Below are positions 17,077 through 25,053 of a DNA stretch of 64,000 nt, piece after piece. A program made the position numbers and the translations under genes. The notes under the pieces were generated by a model. It did not search any database and was not told where the DNA came from. It saw only the letters and a program-made list of their open reading frames with translations. Every line of letters starts with the position of its first letter. The first letter of the stretch is position 1. The stretch is from Pseudomonadota bacterium. GTDB lineage: Bacteria; Pseudomonadota; Alphaproteobacteria; Reyranellales; Reyranellaceae. The stretch covers positions 17,902-81,901 of the forward strand of contig JAFEBU010000007.1 in NCBI GenBank assembly GCA_018242505.1, written 5' to 3'.

Positions 17077-17854
17077 ACACCGGCGCCCGCTTCTCGACGA
17101 AGGCGCGGGCGGCTTCCTTGTGGTCGTTGGTCTCGCCGGTGCGGATCATGCGCGCGGCCTCGCTGTCGAGCGCCTCGGAGAGCGTACCCTCCTCCGCGAC
17201 CTTCATGTTCTTCTTCACATGCCACCAGGCGACGCGCGGGCCTGCCGCGAGCTTCTTGGCGAACGCCATGGTCTCGCTGTCGAGGTTGGCGTCGTCGACG
17301 ACGCGGTTGGCGAGCCCCAGCTTCTCGATCTGCTCGGCGTTCAGGATTTCGGCGGTGAAATAGAGTTCGCGCGCCTTGGCGGTGCCGACGAGCTTATGCA
17401 GGAAATAGTGCGAACCGAAATCGCCCGAGAAGCCGACCTTGGCGAAGGCCGTCGTCATGCGCGCGCTCTTGCCGGCGAACCGCATGTCGGCGGCGAGCGC
17501 GATCGAAAGGCCGGCACCGGCCGCCACGCCGTTCACCATCGCGATCGTGGGCTTGCCCATCTCGTGCAACAGCTCGGAAACGCGCATGCGTTCGCGGATG
17601 TCGTGGACCTTGTCCTCGTAGGTCTTGTCCTGATCGCGGCCGGCGGCCATCGACTTCACGTCGCCGCCGGCGCAGAATGCCTTGTCGCCCGCGCCGCGCA
17701 CCACCACACAGCCGATTCCGCGCGAGGATGCCGCCTCTTCCAGCGAGTCTCTCAACGCCGTCATCATGTCACGGCTCAACGCATTCATTGCGTCGGGACG
17801 ATTGAACACGAGCTTCATCACACCGTCTTCCACGGTTTTGATGAGATCGGGCAT
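17063..17854 (-). CDS. Enoyl-CoA hydratase/isomerase family protein
   Basis: A 263-aa crotonase-fold protein. GCVVVRGAGDKAFCAGGDVK is the first oxyanion-hole motif, and KPTIAMVNGVAAGAGLSIAL carries the second. MRFAGKSARMTTAFAKVGFS and GSHYFLHKLVGTAKARELYF match the usual substrate-binding blocks. The C-terminus ends in ARAFVEKRAPVFKGN, the standard family ending. Acidic residues at the classic Glu positions are not obvious, so hydratase and isomerase/thioesterase activities remain open. It overlaps the convergent livM end by 14 bp. Confidence 0.9.
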   Translation of the reverse strand: MPDLIKTVEDGVMKLVFNRPDAMNALSRDMMTALRDSLEEAASSRGIGCVVVRGAGDKAFCAGGDVKSMAAGRDQDKTYEDKVHDIRERMRVSELLHEMGKPTIAMVNGVAAGAGLSIALAADMRFAGKSARMTTAFAKVGFSGDFGSHYFLHKLVGTAKARELYFTAEILNAEQIEKLGLANRVVDDANLDSETMAFAKKLAAGPRVAWWHVKKNMKVAEEGTLSEALDSEAARMIRTGETNDHKEAARAFVEKRAPVFKGN

Positions 17855-17974
17855 TGGCTTCCTCCAGGATTGCGGATCGGGTCGGGGCGACGATGGTTTC
17901 GTAAACCAAGCGGCCGCGCAACGACATTCCGTCCTGCTTGGCGGAATCGGAAGAGGCCCCGCAGCGACGGCGCG

Positions 17975-18622
17975 CTAGATCTGCACGATCGAGCCCAGGT
18001 CAAAGTTCGAACCGGGCGGATTTTCTCCCACACGCAGAAGCTTGTCGCTGACGAAACGATAAGGTGGAACGGGAAGATTGTAGGGCGCCGGAACGCCCTT
18101 GAATACGCGGGCCGCGAGATCGTAGCGCGAGCCATGGCAAGGACAGAAGAATCCCCCCGGCCAATCCGGACCCAGATTGCCGCCGGGCGCCGCCACGAGC
18201 TTCGGGATGCAGCCAAGATGGGTGCAAATGCCCACGACCACGAGAAGCTCGGGCTTGACCGAGCGATGCCAGTTCTTGGCGTAGGCTGGCTGCTGGAGCA
18301 CGCTCGAATCGGGATCGGCGAGCAGGTTGATATCGCGAGCCTGCTGGAGCATCGACAACGCCTCGGGCGTACGGCGGGTGATGAAGATCGGCCGGCTGCG
18401 CCAAAGCATGGTGATCTGCTGGCCCGGCTGGATGCTCGAGATGTCGACATCGATCGGAGCGCCGGCGGCGATCGTGTCGGCCGCGGGATTCAGGTTGTTT
18501 ATGAATGGCCATACCGTGGCAATGGCACCCACCGCGGCCATCGCGCCGGTCGCCGTGAACAGGAAGTCCCGGCGCGTCTCGTCGTCGGGGCCAGCTTCGG
18601 ATTTTCCAGCATCATTCGTCAT
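17975..18622 (-). CDS. petA: Ubiquinol-cytochrome c reductase Rieske iron-sulfur subunit
   Basis: A 215-aa protein that carries electrons from ubiquinol to cytochrome c1 in complex III. The N-terminus has a twin-arginine start (ETRRDFLFTATG) followed by a membrane anchor (about residues 22-42). The cluster motifs are Cys133-Thr-His135-Leu-Gly-Cys138 and Cys160-Pro-Cys162-His163-Gly-Ser165, both intact. ATG 18622 places the RR at residues 17-18. Unlike in most alphaproteobacteria, no cytochrome b or c1 gene lies beside it; the neighbours are a hydratase and a quinone oxidoreductase. Confidence 0.93.
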   Translation of the reverse strand: MTNDAGKSEAGPDDETRRDFLFTATGAMAAVGAIATVWPFINNLNPAADTIAAGAPIDVDISSIQPGQQITMLWRSRPIFITRRTPEALSMLQQARDINLLADPDSSVLQQPAYAKNWHRSVKPELLVVVGICTHLGCIPKLVAAPGGNLGPDWPGGFFCPCHGSRYDLAARVFKGVPAPYNLPVPPYRFVSDKLLRVGENPPGSNFDLGSIVQI

Positions 18623-18796
18623 GATTATCCCTCGGTGCAAGAGCAAGAGACGCGGCGATACTGGAGGCAACGCCCGACTTCGCCGTTGCGCGTCTGCGCT
18701 CTTACGACGCGTCTGCGGGGCCGCCGCCACTCTCGCCGATGCGGCCTCTCGCCCGCAGCTCGGGATGACGCGGGAGATACGTGCTAGGGTCGCAAT
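18623..18796. repeat. Intergenic gap with REP-like partial repeat
   Basis: No gene is seen. A stretch near 18755-18778 (CAGCTCGGGATGACGCGGGA) resembles the repeat near 8235-8275 and, in reverse form, that near 48736. It lies between the divergent petA and the quinone oxidoreductase gene. Confidence 0.45.
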
Positions 18797-19807
18797 ATGA
18801 AAGCGATGATGTGCGAGAAATGGGGCGGCTTTGAGGACCTCCGGTTGCGGGAGGTCGCGCGGCCGGCCCTGAAGCCGGGCCAGGTGCGGATCAAGGTCCG
18901 CGCCGCCGGTGTGAGCTTTGCCACCACGCTGGTGATCGCAGGCAAATACCAGCGCAAACCACCCCTTCCCTTTGCGCCCGGCACCGAGGTCTCGGGCGTG
19001 GCGATCGAGGTCGATCCGGCCTGCAAGCGGGTGAAGGTCGGCGACGAGGTCGTGGCCGTGCTCGATTGGGGCGGGCTCGCCGAGGAAGCGGTGGCGCACG
19101 AGGTGAATGTGTTCGCCAAGCCTCGCAATGTCGGTTTCGTCGAGGCGATCCAGCTCGCCATCTCCTATCCGACCTCGGCCGCCGCCCTCACCTGGCCCTC
19201 GGTCCTTGATCTGAGGCAAGGCCAGACCTTGCTGGTGCATGCTGCGGCAGGCGGCGTCGGCATGGCCGCGGTCGAGATCGGCAAGATCCTCGACGCCACG
19301 GTGATCGCGACCGCCGGCGGCGCACGCAAGACCGAATTCGCGAAGGCACGCGGCGCCGACCATGTGATCGACTACACCGCCGTGGATTTCCGCGAGGAGG
19401 TGCTGAAGCTCACCTCGGGTCGCGGCGTCGATCGCGTCTACGATCCGGTCGGCGGCGACGTCTTCGCCCAATCGCTGCGCTGCCTGGCGGTCGAAGGGCG
19501 CATCTGCCCCATCGGCTTCGCCGGCGGCACCATCCCGCAAGTCCCGGCCAACATCCTGCTGGTGAAGTCGATCTCGGTGATGGGTTTCAACTACGGCTAC
19601 TATGTCGGCTGGAGCCCGCACGATGCGCGCTTCGAGGAGGCCGATCGCACCTTGGCGCTGATGGAGCGCATCCGCGGCTGGTGCGAGGCGGGCCACTGCC
19701 GGCCCCATGTCGATCGCACCTGGCGACTCGACGAGGCGGCCACGGCCATGCGCGCCCTGGTGGAACGCAGCGTCACGGGCCGCGTCGCCCTCGTCCTGGA
19801 TGACTAG
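18797..19807 (+). CDS. NADPH:quinone oxidoreductase family (zinc-free MDR)
   Basis: A 336-aa medium-chain dehydrogenase/reductase of the quinone oxidoreductase branch. MKAMMCEKWGGFEDLRLREV starts the GroES-like domain and FAPGTEVSGVAIEVDPACKR is the conserved substrate-side loop. The nucleotide fold is LLVHAAAGGVGMAAVEIGKI. RIYDPVGGDVF-like and CPIGFAGGTIPQVPANILLV blocks complete the match. The structural-zinc cysteines of alcohol dehydrogenases are absent, as expected. It may reduce quinones or enoyl substrates; the physiological partner is unknown. The VOC gene follows by 19 bp. Confidence 0.88.
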   Translation: MKAMMCEKWGGFEDLRLREVARPALKPGQVRIKVRAAGVSFATTLVIAGKYQRKPPLPFAPGTEVSGVAIEVDPACKRVKVGDEVVAVLDWGGLAEEAVAHEVNVFAKPRNVGFVEAIQLAISYPTSAAALTWPSVLDLRQGQTLLVHAAAGGVGMAAVEIGKILDATVIATAGGARKTEFAKARGADHVIDYTAVDFREEVLKLTSGRGVDRVYDPVGGDVFAQSLRCLAVEGRICPIGFAGGTIPQVPANILLVKSISVMGFNYGYYVGWSPHDARFEEADRTLALMERIRGWCEAGHCRPHVDRTWRLDEAATAMRALVERSVTGRVALVLDD

Positions 19808-19826
19808 CGAACCCGGATAATCTGCG

Positions 19827-20228
19827 ATGACGTTCTTGCTCAATATCGACGTGCCCGACGTCGAGACCGCCATGCGTTTCTACACGACGGCCTTCGACCT
19901 GAAGATCGGCCGCCGGTTCGGCCCGGATTTCGTCGAACTGCTGGGATGGCCCGCACCGGTCTATCTCCTGGCAAAGAAGGCCGGCAGCATCGGCGCGGGC
20001 GGCGACTTGCGGCGTTACGACCGGCACTGGACGCCCGTCCATGCCGACATCGTCGTCGACGATGTGGATAAAGCCGTCGCGCGGGCGGTCAACGCTGGAG
20101 CCAGGCTCGAGACGCCGGCCCAGGACACGGCTTATGGAAAGATCGCCATGCTCGCAGACCCGTTCGGCCACGGGTTCTGTCTGCTTCAGTTCAACCGGGC
20201 AGGCTATGACGCTCTTCTCACGCCATAG
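19827..20228 (+). CDS. VOC-family glyoxalase-like protein, single domain
   Basis: A 133-aa single VOC module. It starts MTFLLNIDVPDVETAMRFYT and continues DLKIGRRFGPDFVELLGWPA, VHADIVVDDVDKAVARAVNA and AMLADPFGHGFCLLQF. The last block is the typical D-P-x-G-H strand that supplies a metal ligand or sits next to it. The function is not predictable beyond a small-molecule binding or lyase role. It is adjacent to the quinone reductase gene in the same direction and may be co-transcribed. Confidence 0.82.
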   Translation: MTFLLNIDVPDVETAMRFYTTAFDLKIGRRFGPDFVELLGWPAPVYLLAKKAGSIGAGGDLRRYDRHWTPVHADIVVDDVDKAVARAVNAGARLETPAQDTAYGKIAMLADPFGHGFCLLQFNRAGYDALLTP

Positions 20229-20265
20229 CCATGCAGCGTCATAGGCACACCGTCGTTATCGCAGG

Positions 20266-20592
20266 ATGGTCCTCGACATCCTGAAACAGGCGGTCCTTGG
20301 AAAACAATGCCTCATCGGACGCTACAACGGCGTCGAACGGCACTTCGCTCCACATGCCATCGGTTTCACCGGCGACGGCACGCCGGCGGCATTCGTCTAT
20401 CAATACGGCGGTGAGACAACCAGTCGGCTTCCCATGCGCGGCGAGTGGCGCTGCTTCCTGCTGCACGATCTCGCGGACCTGCGTCCCAGCAACCATCGCT
20501 GGCGCACCTCGCCGAACTACAACCTGTCCCGCCAGACCTGTCTCGTCGACATCGTCTTTGCCGTGGCCGAGGGGCCCGCTACTTCTTTGTGA
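20266..20592 (+). CDS. Conserved small protein, possibly WYL-domain-like
   Basis: A 108-aa protein with no signal peptide. Recognisable segments are CLIGRYNGVERHFAPHAIGF, PAAFVYQYGGETTSRLPMRG and EWRCFLLHDLADLRPSNHRW. The order of an I-x-Y-N-G-x-x-R strand, a P-H-A-I-G strand and a W-R-x-F segment recalls WYL ligand-binding domains without the DNA-binding part; I place it there only tentatively. Its 3' end overlaps a convergent gene by 14 bp. Confidence 0.6.
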   Translation: MVLDILKQAVLGKQCLIGRYNGVERHFAPHAIGFTGDGTPAAFVYQYGGETTSRLPMRGEWRCFLLHDLADLRPSNHRWRTSPNYNLSRQTCLVDIVFAVAEGPATSL

Positions 20593-20944
20593 GCTTGCCG
20601 CCAAACTTGCAGTAGCCGTCGAGGATGATGTTGCTGGCTCCCTCCTTCAGGGAGCCGACGACGGCCATCGTGCCGCCGCCGCCCACGATGGCTTTGGCCT
20701 TGAACGCGCCATTGGCATCCGCGGTCGTCTCGAAATGACGCTCCTCGCGACCCTGTTGCTGGAACCGGCCCTCGATGCTGCTCCCGTCCGCCGTGAGATC
20801 GATGGTCATCCTGTAGGTCGGGCACTTCGAACTCCCGGAGACGTTCGTCCCCATGCCCGTCCAGGTATAGGCCACCGGCTGGGCATATGCCGCGCCGGAC
20901 ATCGCCAGCACCAGAACAGCGGCCGGCATTGCGATGGTTCGCAT
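20579..20944 (-). CDS. Secreted/periplasmic protein, unknown function
   Basis: A 121-aa protein with a clear signal peptide (MRTIAMPAAVLVLAMSGAAY, cleavage after AQP-like AYA-Q). The mature part is beta-rich with two Cys (CPTYRM near 41 and GYCKFG near 111) that could form a disulfide. Segments TYRMTIDLTADGSSIEGRFQ and TMAVVGSLKEGASNIILDGY suggest a small beta-barrel or lipocalin-like fold. No family is recognised. The alpha/beta hydrolase gene lies 11 bp upstream in the same direction, so they may share a transcript. Confidence 0.72.
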   Translation of the reverse strand: MRTIAMPAAVLVLAMSGAAYAQPVAYTWTGMGTNVSGSSKCPTYRMTIDLTADGSSIEGRFQQQGREERHFETTADANGAFKAKAIVGGGGTMAVVGSLKEGASNIILDGYCKFGGKLTKK

Positions 20945-20955
20945 GAATCCCCCCC

Positions 20956-21741
20956 TCAGAAGAACTCCCGGATGGCCTTGAGCACGGCGTCCGGCTTTTC
21001 CTGGCCGACCGCATGGCCGGCCTTGGCGATCTTAACCAATTTCGCTTTCGGAATCGCCGTCCTGAAGGCGTCGCCGTAGACCGCCGGGATCAGCCCGTCC
21101 TCCTTGCCCCAGACGATGAGCGTCTTGGCGGCAATGCGATAGAGCCGTTGGGCAAGCCCGCGATCGGGAATGGGAAACAGGATTTTGCCCGCCATGCCCA
21201 GCCGGCGCGCGTTCATGACCAGGAACTGCTTGAGGAATTCCGGATCGTCCATGTTGCCGCCGCCGGCGGTCATGAGCTTCTTGCCGACCTCGACGTCGTG
21301 GAACAGGAGCGCCGGCAGCTCATAGGGCAGCTTGGAGAAGATATCCACGACCGGACGATCGTCGAGCCACAATCCGGCCGGCGCGAGCAGGCAAAGCCTT
21401 GCGATCTCGGTGCGGGCGACGGCCGCCATCTCGGCCGCGATCATGCCGCCCATGGAATGGCCGACCACGATCGGCTTCTTGAGGTCGAGCGCTTCCATTA
21501 CATCGAGTGCGTGCAGGGTGACGTCGAGCATGTCGCGCAGCCCATCCTCACCCTCCGATCGACCATAGCCGGGCAGCAGCGGCGCCACGACCCGATACTT
21601 GCTCGCCAGAGCCGCGAGCAGCGGGTCGTTCGGCAGGTGCCCCCCGGCGCCATGCAGGAAAAGAAGATCGCGGCCCTTCCCCGCCTCCGCCACCTCGATG
21701 CGTGCGCCGGAGGGTTTGAGCTTGATGAGTCGGGACTTCAT
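20956..21741 (-). CDS. Alpha/beta hydrolase
   Basis: A 261-aa hydrolase. LLFLHGAGGHLPNDPLLAAL is the oxyanion-hole loop, VVGHSMGGMIAAEMAAVART the GHSMGG nucleophile elbow, LIVWGKEDGLIPAVYGDAFR the acid-residue strand and KIAKAGHAVGQEKPDAVLKA the catalytic His. It resembles MhpC-type meta-cleavage hydrolases and lipases equally; the substrate is open. It overlaps the stop of the upstream LLM gene by 4 bp, pointing to a shared operon with that monooxygenase and an enoyl-CoA hydratase. Confidence 0.9.
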   Translation of the reverse strand: MKSRLIKLKPSGARIEVAEAGKGRDLLFLHGAGGHLPNDPLLAALASKYRVVAPLLPGYGRSEGEDGLRDMLDVTLHALDVMEALDLKKPIVVGHSMGGMIAAEMAAVARTEIARLCLLAPAGLWLDDRPVVDIFSKLPYELPALLFHDVEVGKKLMTAGGGNMDDPEFLKQFLVMNARRLGMAGKILFPIPDRGLAQRLYRIAAKTLIVWGKEDGLIPAVYGDAFRTAIPKAKLVKIAKAGHAVGQEKPDAVLKAIREFF

Positions 21742-22970
21742 TCGGCGGCGACCTTCATCGGCACCCGTTCCGCCATCGGGTGGATCCAGAACCGGTCATC
21801 GTGGTTGTTCCATTCCGGCCAGAGATTGCGCAGATGCGGCATGACCTTCTCCGCGAAAAGCTTCGTCGAATGACGCACCTTGTCGTCCGGCATGTCCCCG
21901 ATATGCAGCAGGCAGAAGATGTTGCCCACGCGCAGGCTCTTGATCATCTCTTCCATCTGTTGCCGCACGGTCTCGGGTGAACCCGCCACGATGTAGCGGT
22001 TCTCGGTCAGGTCTTTCCAGGTCATGCTGGGATAGTCGCGGCCCGACTGGGTGAATTGCGACAGCGCGCCGGTCTGGATGGTCTTGACGGTGCGATAGCC
22101 CGGCGCATCGGCGAAGCCCGGATAGACATGCAGGCAGCGATTGTAGAAATAGCTCACATGCGGGCCGTAGAGCCGCTCGGCCTCCGCATCGGAATCGGCG
22201 ACGCAGATCACCTGGGCGAAGCCCGCACGATAAGGCGACTCATCCACTTTGCGCTCGGCCACGCGCTTCCAGTAGCCCTCCATCAGGAGTTTGGCGCGCA
22301 GGTAACCGGTGTAGCTCAGGTAGGAATATGAATAGGTGTTGTCGAGACAGAAGTCGTAGGTCTCGACCGAGCCGCCGCCGGGGATGAAGATCGGCGGCGC
22401 CGGCCGCTGGATCGGCTTGGGCCAGCAATTGACATAGCGCAGCTTGGTGTAGCGGCCGTTGAAGGCGAACGGCTCGTCGGCCGCCCACGCCCGGCGGATC
22501 AGTTCGTGCGCCTCGGCATATTTCTCGCGCGTGAGGGCGGGGATGGTGCCGTAGGCATAGTTGGTGTCCATCGACGTGCCCACGGGAAAGCCCGCGACCA
22601 AGCGACCACCCGACAGCACGTCGAGCATGGCGAATTCCTCCGCCACGCGCAGCGGCGGATTGTAGAGCGCGATCGAATTGCCCAGAACCACAAGCGCCGC
22701 TTTCGAGGTCCGGCGCGTCAGCGTCGCCGCCATGATGTTGGGCGACGGCATCAGTCCGTAGGCGTTGGCGTGGTGCTCGTTCACGCCGATGCCGTCGAAG
22801 CCCACGCTCTCCGCATATTCGAGCTGGTCGAGATAGCGATGATAGATGCCGTGGCCCAGCTCGGGCTCGTACATGCGGTTGGGCAGGTCGACCCAGACCG
22901 AGCGGTGCTTCTGCCGGAAGTCGTCCGGCATGTGCGGCCAGGGCATCAGATGGAACCAGGTGAATTTCAT
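21738..22970 (-). CDS. LLM-class flavin-dependent monooxygenase
   Basis: A 410-aa luciferase-like protein starting MKFTWFHLMPWPHMPDDFRQ. FDGIGVNEHHANAYGLMPSP is the family's N-terminal EHH block. ALVVLGNSIALYNPPLRVAE, GRLVAGFPVGTSMDTNYAYG and GSPETVRQQMEEMIKSLRVG follow. It belongs to the long, limonene-monooxygenase-like subgroup that works with reduced flavin supplied by a separate reductase. The start lies 8 bp after the stop of the enoyl-CoA hydratase gene; its end overlaps the alpha/beta hydrolase start. Monooxygenase, hydrolase and hydratase together suggest oxidation of a cyclic or branched hydrocarbon acid. Confidence 0.88.
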   Translation of the reverse strand: MKFTWFHLMPWPHMPDDFRQKHRSVWVDLPNRMYEPELGHGIYHRYLDQLEYAESVGFDGIGVNEHHANAYGLMPSPNIMAATLTRRTSKAALVVLGNSIALYNPPLRVAEEFAMLDVLSGGRLVAGFPVGTSMDTNYAYGTIPALTREKYAEAHELIRRAWAADEPFAFNGRYTKLRYVNCWPKPIQRPAPPIFIPGGGSVETYDFCLDNTYSYSYLSYTGYLRAKLLMEGYWKRVAERKVDESPYRAGFAQVICVADSDAEAERLYGPHVSYFYNRCLHVYPGFADAPGYRTVKTIQTGALSQFTQSGRDYPSMTWKDLTENRYIVAGSPETVRQQMEEMIKSLRVGNIFCLLHIGDMPDDKVRHSTKLFAEKVMPHLRNLWPEWNNHDDRFWIHPMAERVPMKVAAE

Positions 22971-22978
22971 GGCTGCTC

Positions 22979-23809
22979 CTAGCGTCCCTTGAAAGCCGGA
23001 TCGCGCTTCTCGAGGAAGGCCCGGATGCCCTCCTTCATGTCCTCGGTCTGCATCAGCGGCAGGAGCTGCAGGAAGACATGGTGGACGTGCTCGTTGAACG
23101 GCTCGTTCCAGGCCATGCGCATCATGCGCTTGGCCGCCTGGATCGCGAGCGGCGCGTTGGCGGCGATCTCGAGCGCTAGGGAGCGCGCGGCGCCCATCAC
23201 CTCGGCGTCGGGTACGATCCGGTTCACGAGGCCGATCGCCAACGACTGCTCGGCATCGAGCGTGCGGCCGGTGAATATGATCTCGGCCGCCTTCGCCCAG
23301 CCCAGAAGGCGCGGCAGGTACCAGGTGCCACCCGACTCGGGCAGCACGCCGCGCCTGGCATAGGAGGCGGCAAGCTTGGCCGACTGCGCCATGACTCGGA
23401 TATCGGCGCCCAGCGCCAGGTCGAGGCCATAGCCTGCGGCGGAGCCGTTCAGGGCGGCGATCACCGGCTTGTCCATGGCATGCAGCACCGGCGGCGGCGT
23501 GTTGCGCAGGTCGATGTTGGTGGGGGTGGCACCGGAGCCGACGCTGAGATTGTCGGTGCCCTTGCTCTGCGCCTCGAGGTTCAGCCCGGCGCAGAAGGCG
23601 CGGCCGGTACCGGTCAGGATGACGACGCGCACCGTCTTGTCCTCGTTGGCGCACACCAACGCCTCGGTGAGCTGCTTCAGCATCGGGCCGGAAATGGTGT
23701 TCATGCGCTGGGGCGCGTTCAGCGTCACGGTGGCGACGGCACCCTCGACGCTGTAGAGCAGTTCCTCCGGCATGACCGCAGGTAGGGGACCAGCCGCAAA
23801 CTGGCTCAT
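22979..23809 (-). CDS. Enoyl-CoA hydratase/isomerase family protein
   Basis: A 276-aa crotonase family protein starting MSQFAAGPLPAVMPEELLYS after an AGGAGGAAA ribosome-binding site. VVILTGTGRAFCAGLNLEAQ and KPVIAALNGSAAGYGLDLAL provide the two oxyanion-hole segments. ARRGVLPESGGTWYLPRLLG keeps the E-S-G-G-T-W-Y-L-P-R block in which the Glu is catalytic in true hydratases. The C-terminus is RAFLEKRDPAFKGR. It is the first gene of a three-gene operon with an LLM monooxygenase and a hydrolase and diverges from the threonine aldolase gene. Confidence 0.9.
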   Translation of the reverse strand: MSQFAAGPLPAVMPEELLYSVEGAVATVTLNAPQRMNTISGPMLKQLTEALVCANEDKTVRVVILTGTGRAFCAGLNLEAQSKGTDNLSVGSGATPTNIDLRNTPPPVLHAMDKPVIAALNGSAAGYGLDLALGADIRVMAQSAKLAASYARRGVLPESGGTWYLPRLLGWAKAAEIIFTGRTLDAEQSLAIGLVNRIVPDAEVMGAARSLALEIAANAPLAIQAAKRMMRMAWNEPFNEHVHHVFLQLLPLMQTEDMKEGIRAFLEKRDPAFKGR

Positions 23810-23861
23810 GTTTCCTCCGCTCCCTTTTCCGCTATGGTGACGCAGGAGTATCGGCAAAACC

Positions 23862-24905
23862 ATGCAAAACCGCTTCATCGACCTCTACAGCGACACCAAG
23901 ACCAGGCCCTCACCCGGCATGCGAAAGGCCATGGCCGAAGCCGAGGTGGGCGACGAGCAGAAATTCGAGGACCCTACCGTCGAGCGCCTGCGTACGCGCA
24001 TCTGCGAGCTTCTCGGCAAGGAAGACTCGGTGTTCCTGCCGAGCGGCACAATGGCCAACCAGATTGCAATCCGAGTGCACTGCCGGCTGGGCGACGAGGT
24101 GATCGCCGACCGCACGGCGCACATCATCAATGCCGAGTCGGGCGGGCCGGCGGCCAATTCCGGCGTGATGATCCGCCCGGTCGACGGCACGCACGGCGTG
24201 TTCACCGGCGACCAGCTCGCGGCAGCGCTGCGCGATCCCAATGTCCGCAACGCGCCGCGCTCGCGCCTGGTGTCGGTCGAGAACACCTCGAACGGCGGCT
24301 TCGGCACGGTCTGGCCGATCGCGACGCTCCGCGGCGTCACCCGGGTCGCGCATGCCGCCGGGCTTGCATTGCATATGGATGGCGCGCGGCTGGCCAATGC
24401 CTGCGTGAAGTCCGGCACGCTACCCGACGACTATGCAGCCTGCGTGGACTCGCTCTGGCTCGACTATACCAAGGGCCTGGGGGCTCCGGTCGGCGCGAGC
24501 CTCGCGGGCTCGAAGGACTTCATCAAGGAGGCATGGCGGCAGAAGCAGATGCTGGGCGGCTCGATGCGCCAGTCGGGCGTGATCGCGGCCGCGGCGCTGT
24601 GGGCGCTCGAACACAACTGGAACCGCCTGGCCGAGGATCATGACAATGCCCGGCGCCTCGCCGAAGGCATCGCCAACATCAAGGGCCTCGAGATCGACGC
24701 GCCGCGCATGGAAACCAACCTCGTCTTCTTCGAGGTGAAGAAACCAGGCTGGACCGCACCGAAGCTGGTCGATGCCTGCAAGAAGCGCGGCGTCGGCCTC
24801 GGAGCGGGCACCGCCACGCGCATCCGCGCCGTCACCCATCTCGACGTCACTCGTTCCGATATCGACACCGCACTGGCCGTGATCAACGACGTGCTGGCGG
24901 CGTGA
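23862..24905 (+). CDS. Low-specificity L-threonine aldolase
   Basis: A 347-aa PLP enzyme that splits L-threonine or L-allo-threonine to glycine and acetaldehyde. FIDLYSDTKTRPSPGMRKAM, VGDEQKFEDPTVERLRTRIC and DSVFLPSGTMANQIAIRVHC are the N-terminal blocks. ALHMDGARLANACVKSG holds the Asp/Arg that bind PLP, and DSLWLDYTKGLGAPVGASLA contains the Schiff-base lysine. Length is normal. The S-D-T-K-T-R-P-S motif is intact. It stands alone on the plus strand, divergent from the hydratase operon and followed by a palindromic repeat region. Confidence 0.9.
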   Translation: MQNRFIDLYSDTKTRPSPGMRKAMAEAEVGDEQKFEDPTVERLRTRICELLGKEDSVFLPSGTMANQIAIRVHCRLGDEVIADRTAHIINAESGGPAANSGVMIRPVDGTHGVFTGDQLAAALRDPNVRNAPRSRLVSVENTSNGGFGTVWPIATLRGVTRVAHAAGLALHMDGARLANACVKSGTLPDDYAACVDSLWLDYTKGLGAPVGASLAGSKDFIKEAWRQKQMLGGSMRQSGVIAAAALWALEHNWNRLAEDHDNARRLAEGIANIKGLEIDAPRMETNLVFFEVKKPGWTAPKLVDACKKRGVGLGAGTATRIRAVTHLDVTRSDIDTALAVINDVLAA

Positions 24906-25053
24906 TGACTGCATGGGCGCACGCCACTCCGGTGGCGCTCATGCTCTTTGGGACCACGAGCCTCTGGCTCGCTCATTCGGCGCATCAAATGCGCCTGCAG
25001 CGCGCGTCGCGCGGAGCAACCTCCGCGCTGGGATACGTACGGCCCAAAAGATC
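24906..25053. repeat. Cluster of four small GC-rich hairpins
   Basis: This gap contains hairpins at 24922-24937 (CGCCAC arms), 24957-24971 (CGAGCC arms), 24979-24995 (GGCGCAT arms around CAA) and 25009-25028 (GCGCGGAG arms around CAAC). They recur in similar order near 58.99-59.22 kb (GAGC, TCAT, GACGCAT, CGCGGAG...CTCCG), so this is a repeated mosaic element rather than one terminator. No gene is seen. Confidence 0.65.
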
